A stretch of 64,000 nucleotides of DNA from NCBI GenBank assembly GCA_903813345.2, contig CAIIXF020000001.1, positions 25,349,915-25,413,914 on the forward strand, given 5' to 3'. The stretch comes from Owenia fusiformis (Eukaryota; Annelida; Polychaeta; Sabellida; Oweniidae). Below the pieces are notes generated by a model. The model was not told the DNA's origin. It was given only the letters and a program-made list of their open reading frames with translations, and searched no databases. This document shows, in pieces, positions 1 through 12,814 of this stretch. The first letter of the stretch is position 1, and the number at the start of each line of letters is the position of its first letter. The position numbers and the translations under genes are program-made.

Positions 1-3000
1 TGTAGAGCCAGCCAAGGCCAATGAGACAACAGAAGATGCAGGTACTGTAAGCCTAGTCAGCCAAAAGCACATGCGAGCATTTATCATTATCAAAACTTGA
101 ATGATAAAATTGTAAATTAAAACCATAAAATTCAGAGTACTCTTATTCATAAGAACTTCAATCTAGCTCCTCTGTAGTAAGCCTCTGTGAAAGTGTTTAC
201 ATTGATGATTTATGAAGACATGTTAGAATAAAATAAGTCTGGTAACATGAGAGGTAATAAAGGACATCTATATTCTATAGCTGAGAAATATTCATGTATC
301 GAATCATCTCTTTTTGTACATATATAGAAGTTCTAATGCAAATAAATCTACATATTATGTTTGATCATGTTTATCCAACCTTTTGTTGTTTAAGATATCA
401 GCCTTCAAATCTGCCAAAGAGCCTTGAATTTAAATATTTGAACTGTCACAATGATTTATGTCCTTCTTGTGTGAGACTTTCTAATGTAAAATTATGTGAC
501 CAGAACAAACCTAAAACACTTTTATCTTGTTTGGATATCTACAATAAGGCATTTCATAAAACATTCTTTTCCCTTGCACAAACATACTAATTTGTTGCTA
601 GGAGCATTAGAAAAAATCTCAAATGTCAAATCAGTTTATGTCATGTATTAATATATTGACATCATATACTAATGCATATATGTATTTATATAAGGCGCCT
701 GAGTGGGTCATACTAACTTCTGGTGAAAATCTACTCAAGAAAAGTTAGTTTTATAATGTTACATATTCCATTATGATGAATGAACTATAAGTGCACTATA
801 TTCACTAACAGAATAACAACTGACGCAACTCTCAATTTCCCTATGTGTAATATTATTTTATCATGTACAGCATTATTATTTTTTTATTCAGGAGAGTGGA
901 CCACCCACATCTCTAAGAAACGTAAGAAGGTGCTGAAAGAAAACGATGTTGTCGTTAAAGTAGCTGAGAAGGCAGAAAGCCCCCGTGCCCAGACAAAGGA
1001 GAAATCTCTTAGTCCAGAGGAGACCCCTGAAGCCCCTGCTGCCCCTGAGCAGGCCCCCCAGGAACAGAGGGTGAAGAAGGAGAAAGGAACTCCAAAGAAA
1101 CCTAAGAAGGTCAGTAGTGCATAGTTTATGGTTTACTGTTAACTGTCACAGTGTTGAGGATTCACAGAGTTTCCAGTCTGAAACGTGGATTTGATTGATT
1201 CCAAAATATGCCAAGATTAAAGTGAATACCTTTGTTGTGGACAAACATCGATTTAAAATAAATCAAAGCACTTTTTACTGATTGTCCTCAGTGTACTGAT
1301 CACTAAACATTTTAAAGCATACTTATAAATGATGATTAATTGTTTTAACAGTTATGTAGGTACTTCTGCATTTTTTATGAACATTTTTTATTGATAATAA
1401 ATTTCTTGAATGCTTTCATACATATATTTGCAAATGCAAGAAATATGAAAAAATAGTGGTATTAATAGTTATACAATCTCTTTGATTATCTCATACACTA
1501 ATTTCCTCATTTCTGCATGGTATATACATCTTGAAATAAATGTTTTCAACAATTTCATCAGAATTCGTCTAAGCACAAACTATTCTGATTTACACCCATT
1601 TCTCTTTTTCATTGTAGGAGGCTGTCAAAGAGACCCCTGTGGTACCTGCAGCCCCAGAATTATCACAAGAGGCAACCAAGCCAAAGACTGAAGAAAAGGT
1701 AAACAATGATTTATTCATCATTCCATACAGCACATAAGACAATTATTTAGGTAAAATTAATGTTGTGCATAATGCACTGAAGGGCTTGTATCAAACAGAA
1801 TAGAATTCATAATTTGCTCTTGGCATTAAAAGTGGAAAACTGCAAAAATATATGTTTCAAATTTCATTGGAAATATTTGATCAGATTGATACAAAATCAC
1901 TAGAAGAAGATATTTTTAATGAAACTTTTTGCAAGGGTCAAGTATTGACAAAGCATAAATTTCAATGTCCTCACCTTGACAACCATACAAAATGATTATT
2001 GATTATTTCATGCACTGCTGTCATGTGAAATACTGTGTTCGGATTAGCTGGAATCAGACACACCTTGCCTAGCTATGTGTGAATCTCATTTAATGTTTAA
2101 TTAATCAATTGTTGAGAAACATTTTCCTTGCATTCTAGGCAGCTCCAGTTGTGGATGCCAAGTCCAGTAAAAAAGCTAGTCCTAAAAAAAGTAAGAAAGG
2201 TGCTAAAGTCAGTGAGGAGGCTGTTCAGAAGGTGGATGGGGAGGTCCAAATTGCCCCTACTGAAGCCAAGGCCACTGACAAGCCAGCACAAAGCCCCAAG
2301 AAGAAGGCAAATGCTCAGAAATCACAGTCTCCTGTAAGTTTTGTGCTTTTGTTATAATTTCTTTGTTAAGATGTTGGGATATTTGGAATGGTACAGTATT
2401 TAGAGAATTTCAAAAAACTGAAATAGTTAATTCTGCATTCATATAGCTAGATTACTATGAAACTTCACTTGTGAAGCCATGCAAGACACATAAAGAGCCA
2501 ACCAAAATTTTCAAAAAGGCCTTAGTTAAGCGTTAATGTCCTGTTTAAGAACCCCTATTCTTACAGGACATTTGGCTTGGTTTCAGTTGTTGGCTTGTTA
2601 CAGGACCTTTTGTTTGTTTTTTGTTGGCTCTAATAATGATAAAACATTTATGGAACAGGAAAATGTTACAGTTAGGCCATTCATCCTGGTATTAGAAAAA
2701 CACCGCTGTATTCACTCTCTACTGAACACAAGTATAAATGAATTCGAAATATACCATTTATAAGATAGTTAATTTTGAACAAGAGACCATCAACCAACAC
2801 ATGAAAGGATAACTCTTGCAATTCTGAATTTGTCATTGATTTCAATCAAATTATAGTCCAATTCATCTAGTGGAGAAATGAAAGGAAAAATTAATGTTAT
2901 AGGAGAAGGAGGTCTCTAAAAGCATTGTTGAAGCAGATCTCAAGAAAGTAGAAGCACCCATTACAAAGGCTGTTGAATCTGCACCACATGAAGGTAAATC

Positions 3001-4333
3001 AAATAAATGTATCATTCATGTTGGATGTAAATCATTACACATAGGAGGAGTTTTAGATATAGGGAATTCTAGGAGACATATAATACATAGGGGAAGTGGT
3101 CCTAATTATCGCACGGTCCTAATTATCGCACGATTGTCCTAAATAGCTAAAATATGCACCCACCATCTTTTAAACCAGTGTTACGAAAAATAGTTCAACA
3201 CCATTACTCCCAATCTTCATGATTTATTCATATATTTAGAAATATCTCTTCATTTTTTAAGAATTGTTTACTTCCGCCATTGTCATAAATGCTTTTGCGC
3301 AAGAAGTGAAATTCGTCTGACAAATTTTGACCCCCTCCAAATAAAGACAGAAAAGTAGGTATATAATGTATATTTTGTTGATATTTTACACTAAAACTGA
3401 TAGAAAAATGATTACAGCATATGTATGTATCTGTTATAAACAGAGAAATGTATACAGTATCGTGAAATGACATCTGAAACATAACTGTGCGATAATTAGG
3501 ACGACTGTGCAATAATTAGGACCACCGCACATGCGAGTCTAAGGGGTCTTAAAGTGTTAGCGTTCGGAGATTGAGAAATGTCAAACACTACTTAGATTTT
3601 AGAGGAAAGGTTGATCTTTCGTCTCATATTCTCAAAGTAAGTTGAAGTTATCATATTTGAAATCGTCAGTAGTTTCCCTGAGTACCCGTGCGATGATAGG
3701 ACGACTTCCCCTATATACACATTATATGAATGGATGGATATAATACAAGGTTTAAATTCAAATCATATTTTGTAAACTAGAATGTAATTTTTTACTAGGA
3801 TTGAGGAGTCTTAATTACTAGAATACCTAAAATGCATCAAAAGTTTTTAAAATGGATTAATCTAAGATTTTGAAATGTATTTTTTGAAAATGGTGAATTT
3901 TCAGTTTATTCATTCTGTATTATTAGGTGCTAAAACTGCCACCAGTGAAGCAGGTAAAGAGTCTTCAGAGCCTCAAGTACCCGTCACATTTGATGAGTTG
4001 GGAGGTATGTATTATATACTTGTTTTCATAGTCATCACATGTATCTTTTATTCAGGCATGGGCATTAAATCACCAGGGAATGACCAAAGTTCATTTGGGG
4101 TAATTGTTAGGAAACACACATTCCAAACAGAAGTCGATCGTAAAAATTGGAAGTCCCTGTTATGGCACTTAAAAGTCCATCTGGTGAATTATTTGATAAT
4201 TTGGTCTCTCTGATTAGTGTTTTGTTTTTGGGTTGCTCTGGATGATGCATTCCAAATTCTATATTTGCTGCTTTCAGATTGGCAAGATGCAAAGCCGCAG
4301 AAAAAGAAACGAAAACCAAGGAGGGACAACTAG
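1..4333 (+). CDS. MTDH: LYRIC/metadherin-like lysine-rich protein, 3' exons (5' partial)
   Basis: Seven exons read continuously: 1-41, 892-1109, 1618-1698, 2139-2333, 2903-2993, 3927-4004 and 4278-4333, with TAG at 4331-4333. All junctions are GT/AG and the phases agree (1,0,0,0,1,1). The product is low complexity, rich in Lys, Pro, Ala and Glu, with KKRKK, SPKKSKK and PKKP clusters typical of nuclear or ER-nuclear basic proteins. The last exons give ...TFDELG / DWQDAKPQKKKRKPRRDN. This parallels the vertebrate metadherin (LYRIC/AEG-1) end, where a Trp-containing acidic stretch is followed by a poly-Lys tail and ARRET. An early GEWTTHISKKRKK segment also fits a LYRIC WT motif. The N-terminal membrane segment lies outside the window, so the family call is inference; another Lys/Pro-rich ribosome- or chromatin-binding protein is possible. 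Confidence 0.5.
3088..3713. mobile_element. MITE with GGGGAAGT terminal inverted repeats, TA target duplication
   Basis: Left end TA-GGGGAAGTGGTCCTA (from 3088) mirrors the right end ACTTCCCC-TA (to 3713). The motif GTCCTAATTATCGCAC is repeated inside each end (3096-3135 and, inverted, 3487-3525). TA duplication and short TIRs fit a non-autonomous Tc1/mariner-type element. It lies in the intron between the 2903-2993 and 3927-4004 exons of the LYRIC-like gene and carries no ORF worth calling. Confidence 0.7.
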
Positions 4334-7300
4334 CTCCAAACATGTATCATTAGGAGAAATTGACTGTTATGTGGAAAGGAGCCTCAACTTTATAAACGGT
4401 GTAAGCGGTCCAATGGTAACTCAAAATGTGTGCTAGCTGCATTAATATAAGAATACTTTGGAGGAACAATACAAATAACAGTATTGTTTCAAGTCCAAGT
4501 CCAGAGCATAGAGTATCATGATTTTTTGGTTTTTCCAGAAAATATTGAAACTATTTTTTTGAAGAATTTCAGATGAATCTGGGTACATTGTTATTGTTTT
4601 ATTATGTAGATTGTATTGATAACTTACACAAACTGTGTATTTTTGGGAAAACTGCAATAATCATGATTGTTGGGAGTATATGCATGTTGTAGGCATACAT
4701 GGAGTTGGTATTTTGTGATGTAGCATCAAGGCTATGTTATTCGAGCCATATTTGATCATTTGATAAATTTGGCTAAAATACAACCACTTTGTGGAATATA
4801 TGGCTGCTTTGAGGAAGGTATGCTCCCAGAGTTCATTTGGGATAAGAATCATGTTGTTCATCAGTGATTTACAATTTAGTGAATAATGTATGATGTACTA
4901 TCATTATGGTATTTGTCAATGCTGACATGAGCCATGTTGAATTATAAAACCATATGTATAAGTATGTATGGAGTTGAGGTTATGTGATTCTACTTTAGTG
5001 TAGAGCATTCAAAAATAGGACAAGTGCAATCAATTTAAAATGTCATAGAATTTTAATAAATTTATACTACTTATACCTCCTTTCTGGATGTTATTCAGTG
5101 GAGGTTTTCACTTGTTACTAGCACATGTTAGACACATTTTCCACTACATTCTCTCAGGGGATTTTACTTATGACAAGAAAAATGCCAAGTCTAAATGAAT
5201 TGAAGATTATTTTTAAAAACAAAGCAAACCATTCCGAAATTGTTCATTTTTTAAACTCCAGTAGTCATATAGGATATGTTACCATGTTCAACCTGTCTCC
5301 ATTACCAGTAGTTTTTATTTTTATTTTTGAATTTGGCATGTTAAATTAGGTAGCAACGTTCAAGAACCTGTTGATCTGTTAATTAGAAGAACTTATGAGT
5401 AATATAATAGAAGTTGCATCAGGAATTGTTTCAAAGTCACTTAGAATTAATAGACAACTGTTCAATCTACACGGGCATGTTTGGTGATTGTGTACATGAT
5501 AGAGTGAGAGCTAAGTCAACACTCTTAAAACTTATTTCACATATAAAGCTAATTTTACATACACATATACAGTACTTAGTTAAATTGAATTATACAAAAC
5601 CCTTGCGATATTGCTTATAAATGTGATATAGAATTGTAGAATATGTAGTTAAATTACATAATGAAATTTATTGGAAATGAAGACTTCATGCCTTTCCTCT
5701 CAAAATATTAGAGGAAACTCCTGATTATTTTCTGATGGAATAAATGAAATAAAATGAAGGATACTTTTTTGGTTTCTCAGTAATTTGTGAGAAAAGGCAT
5801 GGGAGCTAGTTTTACCTGTTGTGCCATGAAACTTCCATAAGTGGGGTATGATATGAAAATATGGCATCATTATCAACAATAGCTTGAACTGTTGGAAAGA
5901 ATCTTAAGACTTTTTTGTGGTAAATACTTCTCAAAGTTTGATCTGTGTTGTATTTGACGAGTCTTCCCAAAAAATAGTCACCTCGGTTAATGTTGTAATC
6001 AGTTCATTTCTTTTATATTCTAAACAAGTACTTTTACATGAAAGTACTTGGTCTTGCTGACAAAAGAGTACATGTATGTACCATAATTTAAAATTAGAGA
6101 TTTCTTCTTTTTTGGCTTACGTGGCTATAATGGGTGAACACGCAGATAACTGAAATATATACAGAGTAGATGATAGTATGCCTGGTGTTTTATATTTAAT
6201 GAAGGTTGAATCGGGATGATCTCTGATAATTTGCGCAGTTATTTTCTAATGTGGATCAGAAGATCTGTTGCTATGTTTATATGCCTTGCCAATGTAAAAC
6301 AAGACTTTCTATGTAAATAGAACTAGAGGCAGTGTACTCAATTTATAATCAAATGAAATGTGGAGTGTGTGGGGGATATTTGATGAAGTGTGCAAGTAAG
6401 AGATCACCCAAGGTATATATGGTATTTATGTTGTAAATAGGCTGATTCTGTGTAAAGAACTATATATTGTCTTGAATATGTTAATTCATTATTCTTTATA
6501 TAGGCAATCATATGCTGAATTCTTAATTGTATAGAGTATACTTGTATAAATGAATTGCGATGAAGTTATATACTTTCTAGAAATAACAGAATAGAATGTT
6601 TTGATTGAATAGATTAAATCATGCAACAAGGAAATGTCCATTACACCTGATTCCATTGTTTATTCTCTAATACCCTATGACTGACATGTAAAATTAGATG
6701 TGAATCACAAGATAACATTTTTCATTTTGGCTGCTATAAAAAAAACCTTTTTAAATAATCAGAATTTTATATAGATGGGCGTCACTTTCTTTTGTTATAC
6801 AGTTGCAGAATTAGTAAATAGTTCAAGAGGTTCATCGAACAGGGTTGCTTTGTAACTAATGTATTTATTTTTAAGTTCTTGCATATATATCTACATCTAT
6901 ATTGCCATTTGGATAGTAGCAGACAGTATATTATTCAACATATCCATATGTCCTTTATGTTCATATGCATAAAATTTGTATAGAGCAAGTTTCATTTAAA
7001 AGTCTAGATTATAAATTGAAATATTTGCTCCAAGACTTATAAGGCCTTTAGGAATTCATTGTCTGTAATGCGCTGTCTACCAGACCATCTGAAAACTTCT
7101 CCATGCTAAGCCTTTTTCTTACATTTTGAACAATTTGGGTGTTTTGAACAGTGTGTCTTTGCCAAATATATTTCTGAAAAACAGACAATTAATTATAGGG
7201 GCCTTTGACTAAATATTGATCAACTCAAAGGATACGATGGTGTATTCTGTACCTTTGCCTTGTGTTTTGTATAATAGTCTTGGTATATATGTTTCTGCAA

Positions 7301-7460
7301 ATAATAATTCTATTCCTAATCATTCATAATCATTTTTGTTTTGTAAAAAGGCCAGTGCAACTTAGTCTTTTGTTTATTATCAATCCAGATATTGTAATTT
7401 ACCAGTACATCAAACAAAACTATTGGAAACAGATTTTCTTAATATATATGTTCAGCATTA
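4334..7460 (+). other. Probable long 3' UTR / intergenic DNA after the LYRIC-like gene
   Basis: There is no coding exon in this 3.1-kb AT-rich stretch. Several AATAAA-type hexamers occur (near 5051 and 5741-5753), so the 3' UTR could end at any of them or farther on. Vertebrate metadherin mRNAs also have long 3' UTRs. I could not place the cleavage site. Confidence 0.4.
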
Positions 7461-7722
7461 CAATTTGCAGTGTGTAATAATTATAACACAAACATGTTAA
7501 CATTTTGCAGTGTGTAATAATTATAACACAAACATGTTAACATTTTGCAGTGTGTAATAATTATAACACAAACATGTTAACATTTTGCAGTGTGTAATAA
7601 TTATAACACAAATATGTTAACATTTTGCAGTGTGTAATAATTATAACACAAACATGTTAACATTTTATTGCAGTGTGTGATAATTATAACACAAACATGT
7701 TAACATTTTATTGCGGTGTTTT
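7461..7722. repeat. 40-bp minisatellite, about six units
   Basis: Unit CATTTTGCAGTGTGTAATAA followed by TTATAACACAAACATGTTAA, repeated at 7461, 7501, 7541, 7581 and 7621 with almost no change. A 44-bp variant at 7661 has TATTG inserted, and a partial unit ends near 7722. The unit contains TGTGTAATAATTATAACACA, a near-palindrome. Confidence 0.9.
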
Positions 7723-8529
7723 AATAACATTTATTCAGACCATATATCTTGTGTACAATGACATGAGCTACATGTACTGATGTGATGTACAATGAAATCT
7801 GCGAAGAACCATTTGTTCTTGTGCAACTAAAAAAGAATATATATTTTGTATTTCGGTCTTGAAATAACAATGAGTAAATGTACATCCTTTAATGTGCATT
7901 ATAAATTACCCAATTCAGTAATTGAACTCATCTCCATATGCTAGGAGCCCTTTTATCAAAAATGTCATGCGCTAGAATCCATCACCTGTTTTTGAAAGAC
8001 AATTGAATTGCAGAATTGATTCCTTGATATTTTATTAATGAAAGACTTCTAGTTTACAGATTCAAAATTCACTGTTTTTAAAAGAACACTTGGTCCACGC
8101 ATGTACTTTCTTCATGTCGTTCACATGGTAGAACATGTGAAAACAACATTCTTGTTCCCTTGGCAACTGCAAAAGAATGAGATGATTCAGCCACTCCATT
8201 GGGGCTGATAAAAAATAAATAATTGATGAGATTATGTTAAACAAAAAATTCAAACAAATTATGTTAACGGTATATTTGGTTTTTTCTTTTTGTTTTGTTA
8301 ATGCAATGTCTGTTTTCTTTGGAATGGTTTCATGACTTCAAAAAGTCATTTTTTATTATCTTGAAATGTTGTGTGGAAAACTTGTGGAAAGGGTCATAAG
8401 GTGATGGTATTTTTGTAAAAAAAAATTGAAAAATATAAAAACAAATGTAAAAAATTTAACTTGTTGGTTGTGTAGTTTGTTTCTTTATCCACATCAAACA
8501 GGGTATGATGTTACCATGGTAATCCATAT
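7723..8529. other. Unassigned AT-rich intergenic DNA
   Basis: No exon, repeat array or inverted repeat that I can support. Only AT-rich runs are visible. Confidence 0.4.
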
Positions 8530-9420
8530 ATGGAAATTCCCTTATATTCCCCTCACCAATCCCATTTCCATCCGTTAAGTGAAAATGGAATAAGGTTAAT
8601 TTTAACAATTGCCTCAGAGGTGTGGATCAATGAAAATATCCCAATGGAAACAATGCATTTGTGTTTCCTTAAATGTGTACTTGGTGTTAAAAATTCAATA
8701 GCAACGCCTGCAATTCATGGAGAATTTGGACGTTATACATTAGAAATACGTTTCTAAATCGAGCTAATCAAATATTGGCTCCGTTTACGACCTATCCTCT
8801 GAAAACATTCTTTATAAAACATACATATATGACCGTAAAATGATAATTGGTTTTTAGACACATGGTCAAGTAAAATCATTGATATTCTTTAAAAATGGGA
8901 CTTATTTTCATATACGATTTTTCATTTATTTTCTCATATATGCATCATATCAAGTAATGATCAAAAGTTAACGACCATGCTTGGTGATAATGTGTTAATT
9001 CTAGTCTTCACAAAATTGTCAAGCAGTTTTATTCATAGTTTAATTTGGGTGATATTTCTATGTTTCATAAAAAAATATTAGCCCAGGAGTCTAGGAGACT
9101 GTTCTCCAAACCGTGACTTGTCCTTTAAGAATGTCTTCGAAAGTGTAATATATTTATATATTCAAAATAAAAACTATAGACACGCTATTTCCAGGCTTAG
9201 GCTCAGTTCACACAAGTCAAACATAGAACTAGGCCGTTATTTAAAGCCAATAGATGAACGTCTATGCAATACCTGTAATACTTTGGAAGATGAACAACAT
9301 TTGCTCATGAGTAAAAACACACAGAAGAAAACTTTTATTCAATACCATTAGGAAATTTGATTTTATAGGCAGGCCTCAGATGTTATGTTTAAACAGCTCA
9401 TGTGCCACAAAAGTTCTTAT
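8530..9420 (+). pseudogene. LINE reverse-transcriptase C-terminal remnant
   Basis: Two open pieces belong together. 8530-8757 ends in CLKCVLGVKNS...AIHGEFGRY, the segment many invertebrate LINEs carry after the RT core (LGV-x-KS...GELGR). 9118-9351 has the distal zinc-knuckle region ERLCNTCNTLEDEQHLLM, here C-x2-C-x7-H with the last Cys changed to Ser. Stops between the pieces (first at 8755-8757) make it a dead fragment. No 5' RT core or endonuclease is present. Confidence 0.65.
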
Positions 9421-9687
9421 GTAATTCATTCAAAGAATTAAGATGAATATTGTTTCAATGATACATCACACTGACATTTTTATATTTTTCCATTTTCTTA
9501 TGCTGTATATATTTTAAACTGACCTTTATTTTTGCATTTGTCATTCTCGAATATATTTTTTGCAGCTAGTTTAGTTTAAGTTATATTTGAATATTGCAAG
9601 AATTAGTAATCTTCAGACTTTCCTCCTTGACCGGTTAGAGTTATTATCCCATCGAACGAAGTTCGGAGGGATATAGGGAACGCCTCC

Positions 9688-9768
9688 GTCCGTCCGTACG
9701 TACGTCCGTCCGTACGTACGTCTGTCCGTACGTACGTCCGTCCGTACGTACGTCCGTCCGTCCGTCCG
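9688..9768. repeat. GTCC/GTAC simple repeat
   Basis: Alternating CCGTCCGT and ACGTACGT tetramers over about 80 bp, within the ATCCCATCGAAC element. A reading frame stays open through it only because of the repeat period. Confidence 0.85.
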
Positions 9769-10079
9769 GGCAATAACTCAAATACCGTTGGACCGATTTT
9801 GTTCATATTTTGTACACATATACCCTATGGGGGTAGAAGTTCTGCTCGAAAGCCGATTTTCAAAATGGCCGCTCATTTCAAAATGGCGGCCACTTTAGTG
9901 ACGATTTTACAGTAATTTAGGTGCAATATGTAAAACTGTAATAGCAATATGTTTTAAATGTAAAAAAATTATAAAGGACATTAATAATGCTACAAATGTA
10001 GATATTAAAGAAGCACATGGCAGCCATCTTGAAAAATGGCGGCCTTTACTCGTCATTTTACGATTTTGGCTATAACTCA

Positions 10080-10760
10080 AAAATAGTGGAGCGATTTTGT
10101 TCATATTTGGTATGTGAATACTATAAGCATTGCACACTGTCTAAAGACACTTTTGGTAGAAGGCGCCCATTTTGAAAAATGGCCGCCATTTAAAAAAATG
10201 GCCGCCATTTTAACGCATTTTACTATAACTATAAAAGTAGTGGAGCAATTTTGTTCATATTTGGTATGTGAATACTATAAGCATGGCACACTGTCCTATG
10301 ACACTTTTGGTAGAAGACGGCCATTTTTCAAAATGGCCACCATTTTAACGCATTTTACTATAACTCGAAAAATAGTGGAGCGATTTTGTTCATATTTGGT
10401 ATGTGAATACTATAAGCATGGCACACTGTCCTATGACACTTTTGGTAGAAGGCGGCCATTTTGAAAAGAATTTTGAAAAATGGCCGCCATTTTAAAATAT
10501 TTTACTATAACTCGAAAAGTAGTGGAGCGATTTTGTTCATATTTGGTATGTGAATACTATAAGCATGGCACACTGTCTATTTCTAATGACGCTTTTGGTA
10601 GAAGGTGGCCATTTTGAAAAATGGCCACCATTTTAACGTATTTTACTATAACTCAAAAAGTAGTGTAGCGATTTTGTTCATATTTGACATGTGAATACTT
10701 TAAGCCTGGCACATTGTCTAATAAAACTTTGGGGAGTAGTCCGCCATTTTGAAAAATGGC
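10080..10760. repeat. 136-153 bp tandem unit (TTTTGGTAGAAGGCGGCC family)
   Basis: TTTTGGTAGAAG recurs near 10151, 10304, 10440 and 10592. Each is followed by a small hairpin (CCATTTTGAAAAATGGCC type) and GGAGCGATTTTGTTCATATT. Spacing alternates between about 136 and 152 bp through small indels. Divergent half-units continue toward 10960. Confidence 0.8.
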
Positions 10761-11360
10761 CACCATTTTTATGTGTGTTATTTTACAAGTACGTGTGCGA
10801 TTTTTCAAAAATTTTAGAGGTGGCTAATTAAAAGCATATTATTTCTTCTGATGACAACTTGGCTGGTGAGCAACCATTTTGAAAAATGGTGGCCTTTCTG
10901 GTGTGTTGTTTTATGATATTTGCGCTTCGTTTGTAAAAATGCCAGCTATTTCTGTTCGATGGGATTCGCTACGCTTTGGCGTTGCCGTTGTTCTGGTTTG
11001 GCAGTATCACTTATTCAAATCAAATACTAGTATCTCTAAAACTCGGTCAGATATTTAGCACCGGTGTCTGGAAGACCTCAAATGTCCCACCTTGGAATTG
11101 TTATCCGTTAGCTATCCGTACACTACTGGGACCGGCCAAGTGTTCAGATTAGCAGGTGTTCACATTTAAAGATTTGTGGTCTTGACTCTCGAACCACCTT
11201 TCTATGTTCTTCTGTTTGCAGGGGGCCTCGCGCTCTTACTACCAAGGGGGCACCTGTGCATTCCATGTAGCACCAAAGGGTACGATAAAATCTATGAATT
11301 ATAATAAAACAAGTTAGGTACTGTTCTCTGGTTAAAGTTCTGGCTGATATCGTAATTTCT

Positions 11361-12767
11361 TTTAAATTTTTTAATTCAAGTTTTAGATTTACATTACAGT
11401 TAATACAAATATAATTAGGGTCGCTCATTTTTTTATAAGAATTTATATAAGGGGGTTACAGGGGAGGGGAGAGGCTATAATACTAGATCTAAGTATAGTG
11501 GGTCAAAAACATCAAAATGTGAGAGTTTGATTTTTCTATTTAGGTCTTCTTTTTACCCCCTTAAAGGGGGGTTATGCATAATTTTCTATCATTGAATTTA
11601 TTACATTTCATTTTCTGTCATGCAATTCTTCTTGTCCATGTGTTTTTGCAATATCTTTGTCAGTCCTTTTTTCTCTTATTAAGTATCTTTGAAAAGCATT
11701 TATGGTAGGTGCTTTTTCTTCCAATTTATTAATGTACATGAATCTTGTTATTAGTAATGTAGCTAGGTTTTGGCTGATAGACAATTTTGGAGATCCTAAC
11801 ATAAAACCTTGGTCATAAGGTATCTCTTTCTTCAGGAGTCTGTAACATTGTTGTTTGAAATCTTCCATCACTTGGCATTTCAGGAAGCCATGTTCTATAT
11901 CGTCTATTTGGTTGCTATTGCACAGTACGCATGTTTGGGTTTTTACTTTTTTCATTTTGAAAAGTATTTTCCTGAAGTATATTGCCCTATTTAGTATCCT
12001 ATACTGAAAATATTTCATTCTCGTATCTTTTGTCAGTATGTTTATTAGATCATATATTTTCTTCCATTCTATGTCTTTTTGGAAGTAGTCTCTCCATTTG
12101 GTTTGACACGTAGGGGTCTTTTGTTTGTATTTTTTGCTGAGCTTTTGGTAAGTTTTTTATTGTCCCATGTTTTTAACCTCTCAATATTATCTTGGTCATC
12201 TTATAAGTTGATGTTTGTCATTAAGGTTTTCCACCTTGGTGGTTTGCATCTTATAACAGTGTGGTAGTTGAGAAAGGTCTGGTTTTGTAAATTATATTTA
12301 TTTCTTAGTTGATCATAACTTTTCAAGTGACCATTTAGGTATAAGTGCTTAATTCTTGTTATACAGTACCTTTCCTTTCCCATTCTTTATTTTGAAGCGG
12401 GTTTTTGTTTTGCTTTATACAGTCATTGTTCCTTATGATTTCATTGGAGGGGTTGTCAATATCCTGTTCTTTTATGTATTTTACCTCGTGCCGTATTTTA
12501 AGAACTTCATCCAAGCTTTTCAAATTAGTTGTAATTACTTCAGACTTGTAAGGGTTTTCAATGTTATACTCTAAAATGTTATTGTCTCTGTTTTTATCTA
12601 GTTTGCTCATCCAGATTCTTTTCCACTTACTGTTACAATCTTCATCTTTTAGTTTACGCAACCATTTTAGCTTTAGGTTTTTTGCATACGATTCAAGGTG
12701 TGTCATATCTAGTCCTCCTTCTTCTGTTGTTCTCCTGAGCGTTGCTCGTAATTTGTGTTTTAACTAA
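11361..12767 (-). pseudogene. 5'-truncated LINE copy, RT C-terminal region, broken
   Basis: On the - strand, the reading from about 12765 gives LRRTTEEGGLDMTHLESYAK, then NLKLKWLRKL and the knuckle CVLCNSNQIDDIEHGFLKC (C-x2-C-x9-H-x4-C). This is the post-RT tail of a LINE. Compared with the near-identical copy at 35874-37040, it has a CAA-to-TAA type stop near 12195, frameshifts near 12140-12150 and a modified 3' end without a clean poly-A near 11361. It is therefore an older, dead copy. Confidence 0.8.
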
Positions 12768-12814
12768 GGATTACAGTTTTGACCATGAATTGCATTGACA
12801 TTTCAAGCAACCAT

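Larger units (their letters stand above)
9646..10965. mobile_element. 1.3-kb repeat element with inverted ends ATCCCATCGAAC
   Basis: ATCCCATCGAAC at 9646-9657 is matched by its reverse complement GTTCGATGGGAT at 10954-10965. Inside are a CCGTACGTACGTCCGT simple repeat and four to five copies of a 136-153 bp unit. I know this kind of sequence as an abundant dispersed repeat of marine molluscs. No transposase is visible; it could be Helitron-like or another non-autonomous element. Confidence 0.55.

Noticed and set aside
7461-7722. CRISPR-like array
   Set aside because: Units are head-to-tail with no unique spacers, in a eukaryotic sequence: a minisatellite.
9603-9806. Frame of RTDGRTYGRTYVRTD repeats
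   Set aside because: Translation of the GTCC/GTAC simple repeat.
10114-10464. 116-residue open frame
   Set aside because: It is a translation of the 136-153 bp tandem unit; the same peptide recurs with the repeat period.
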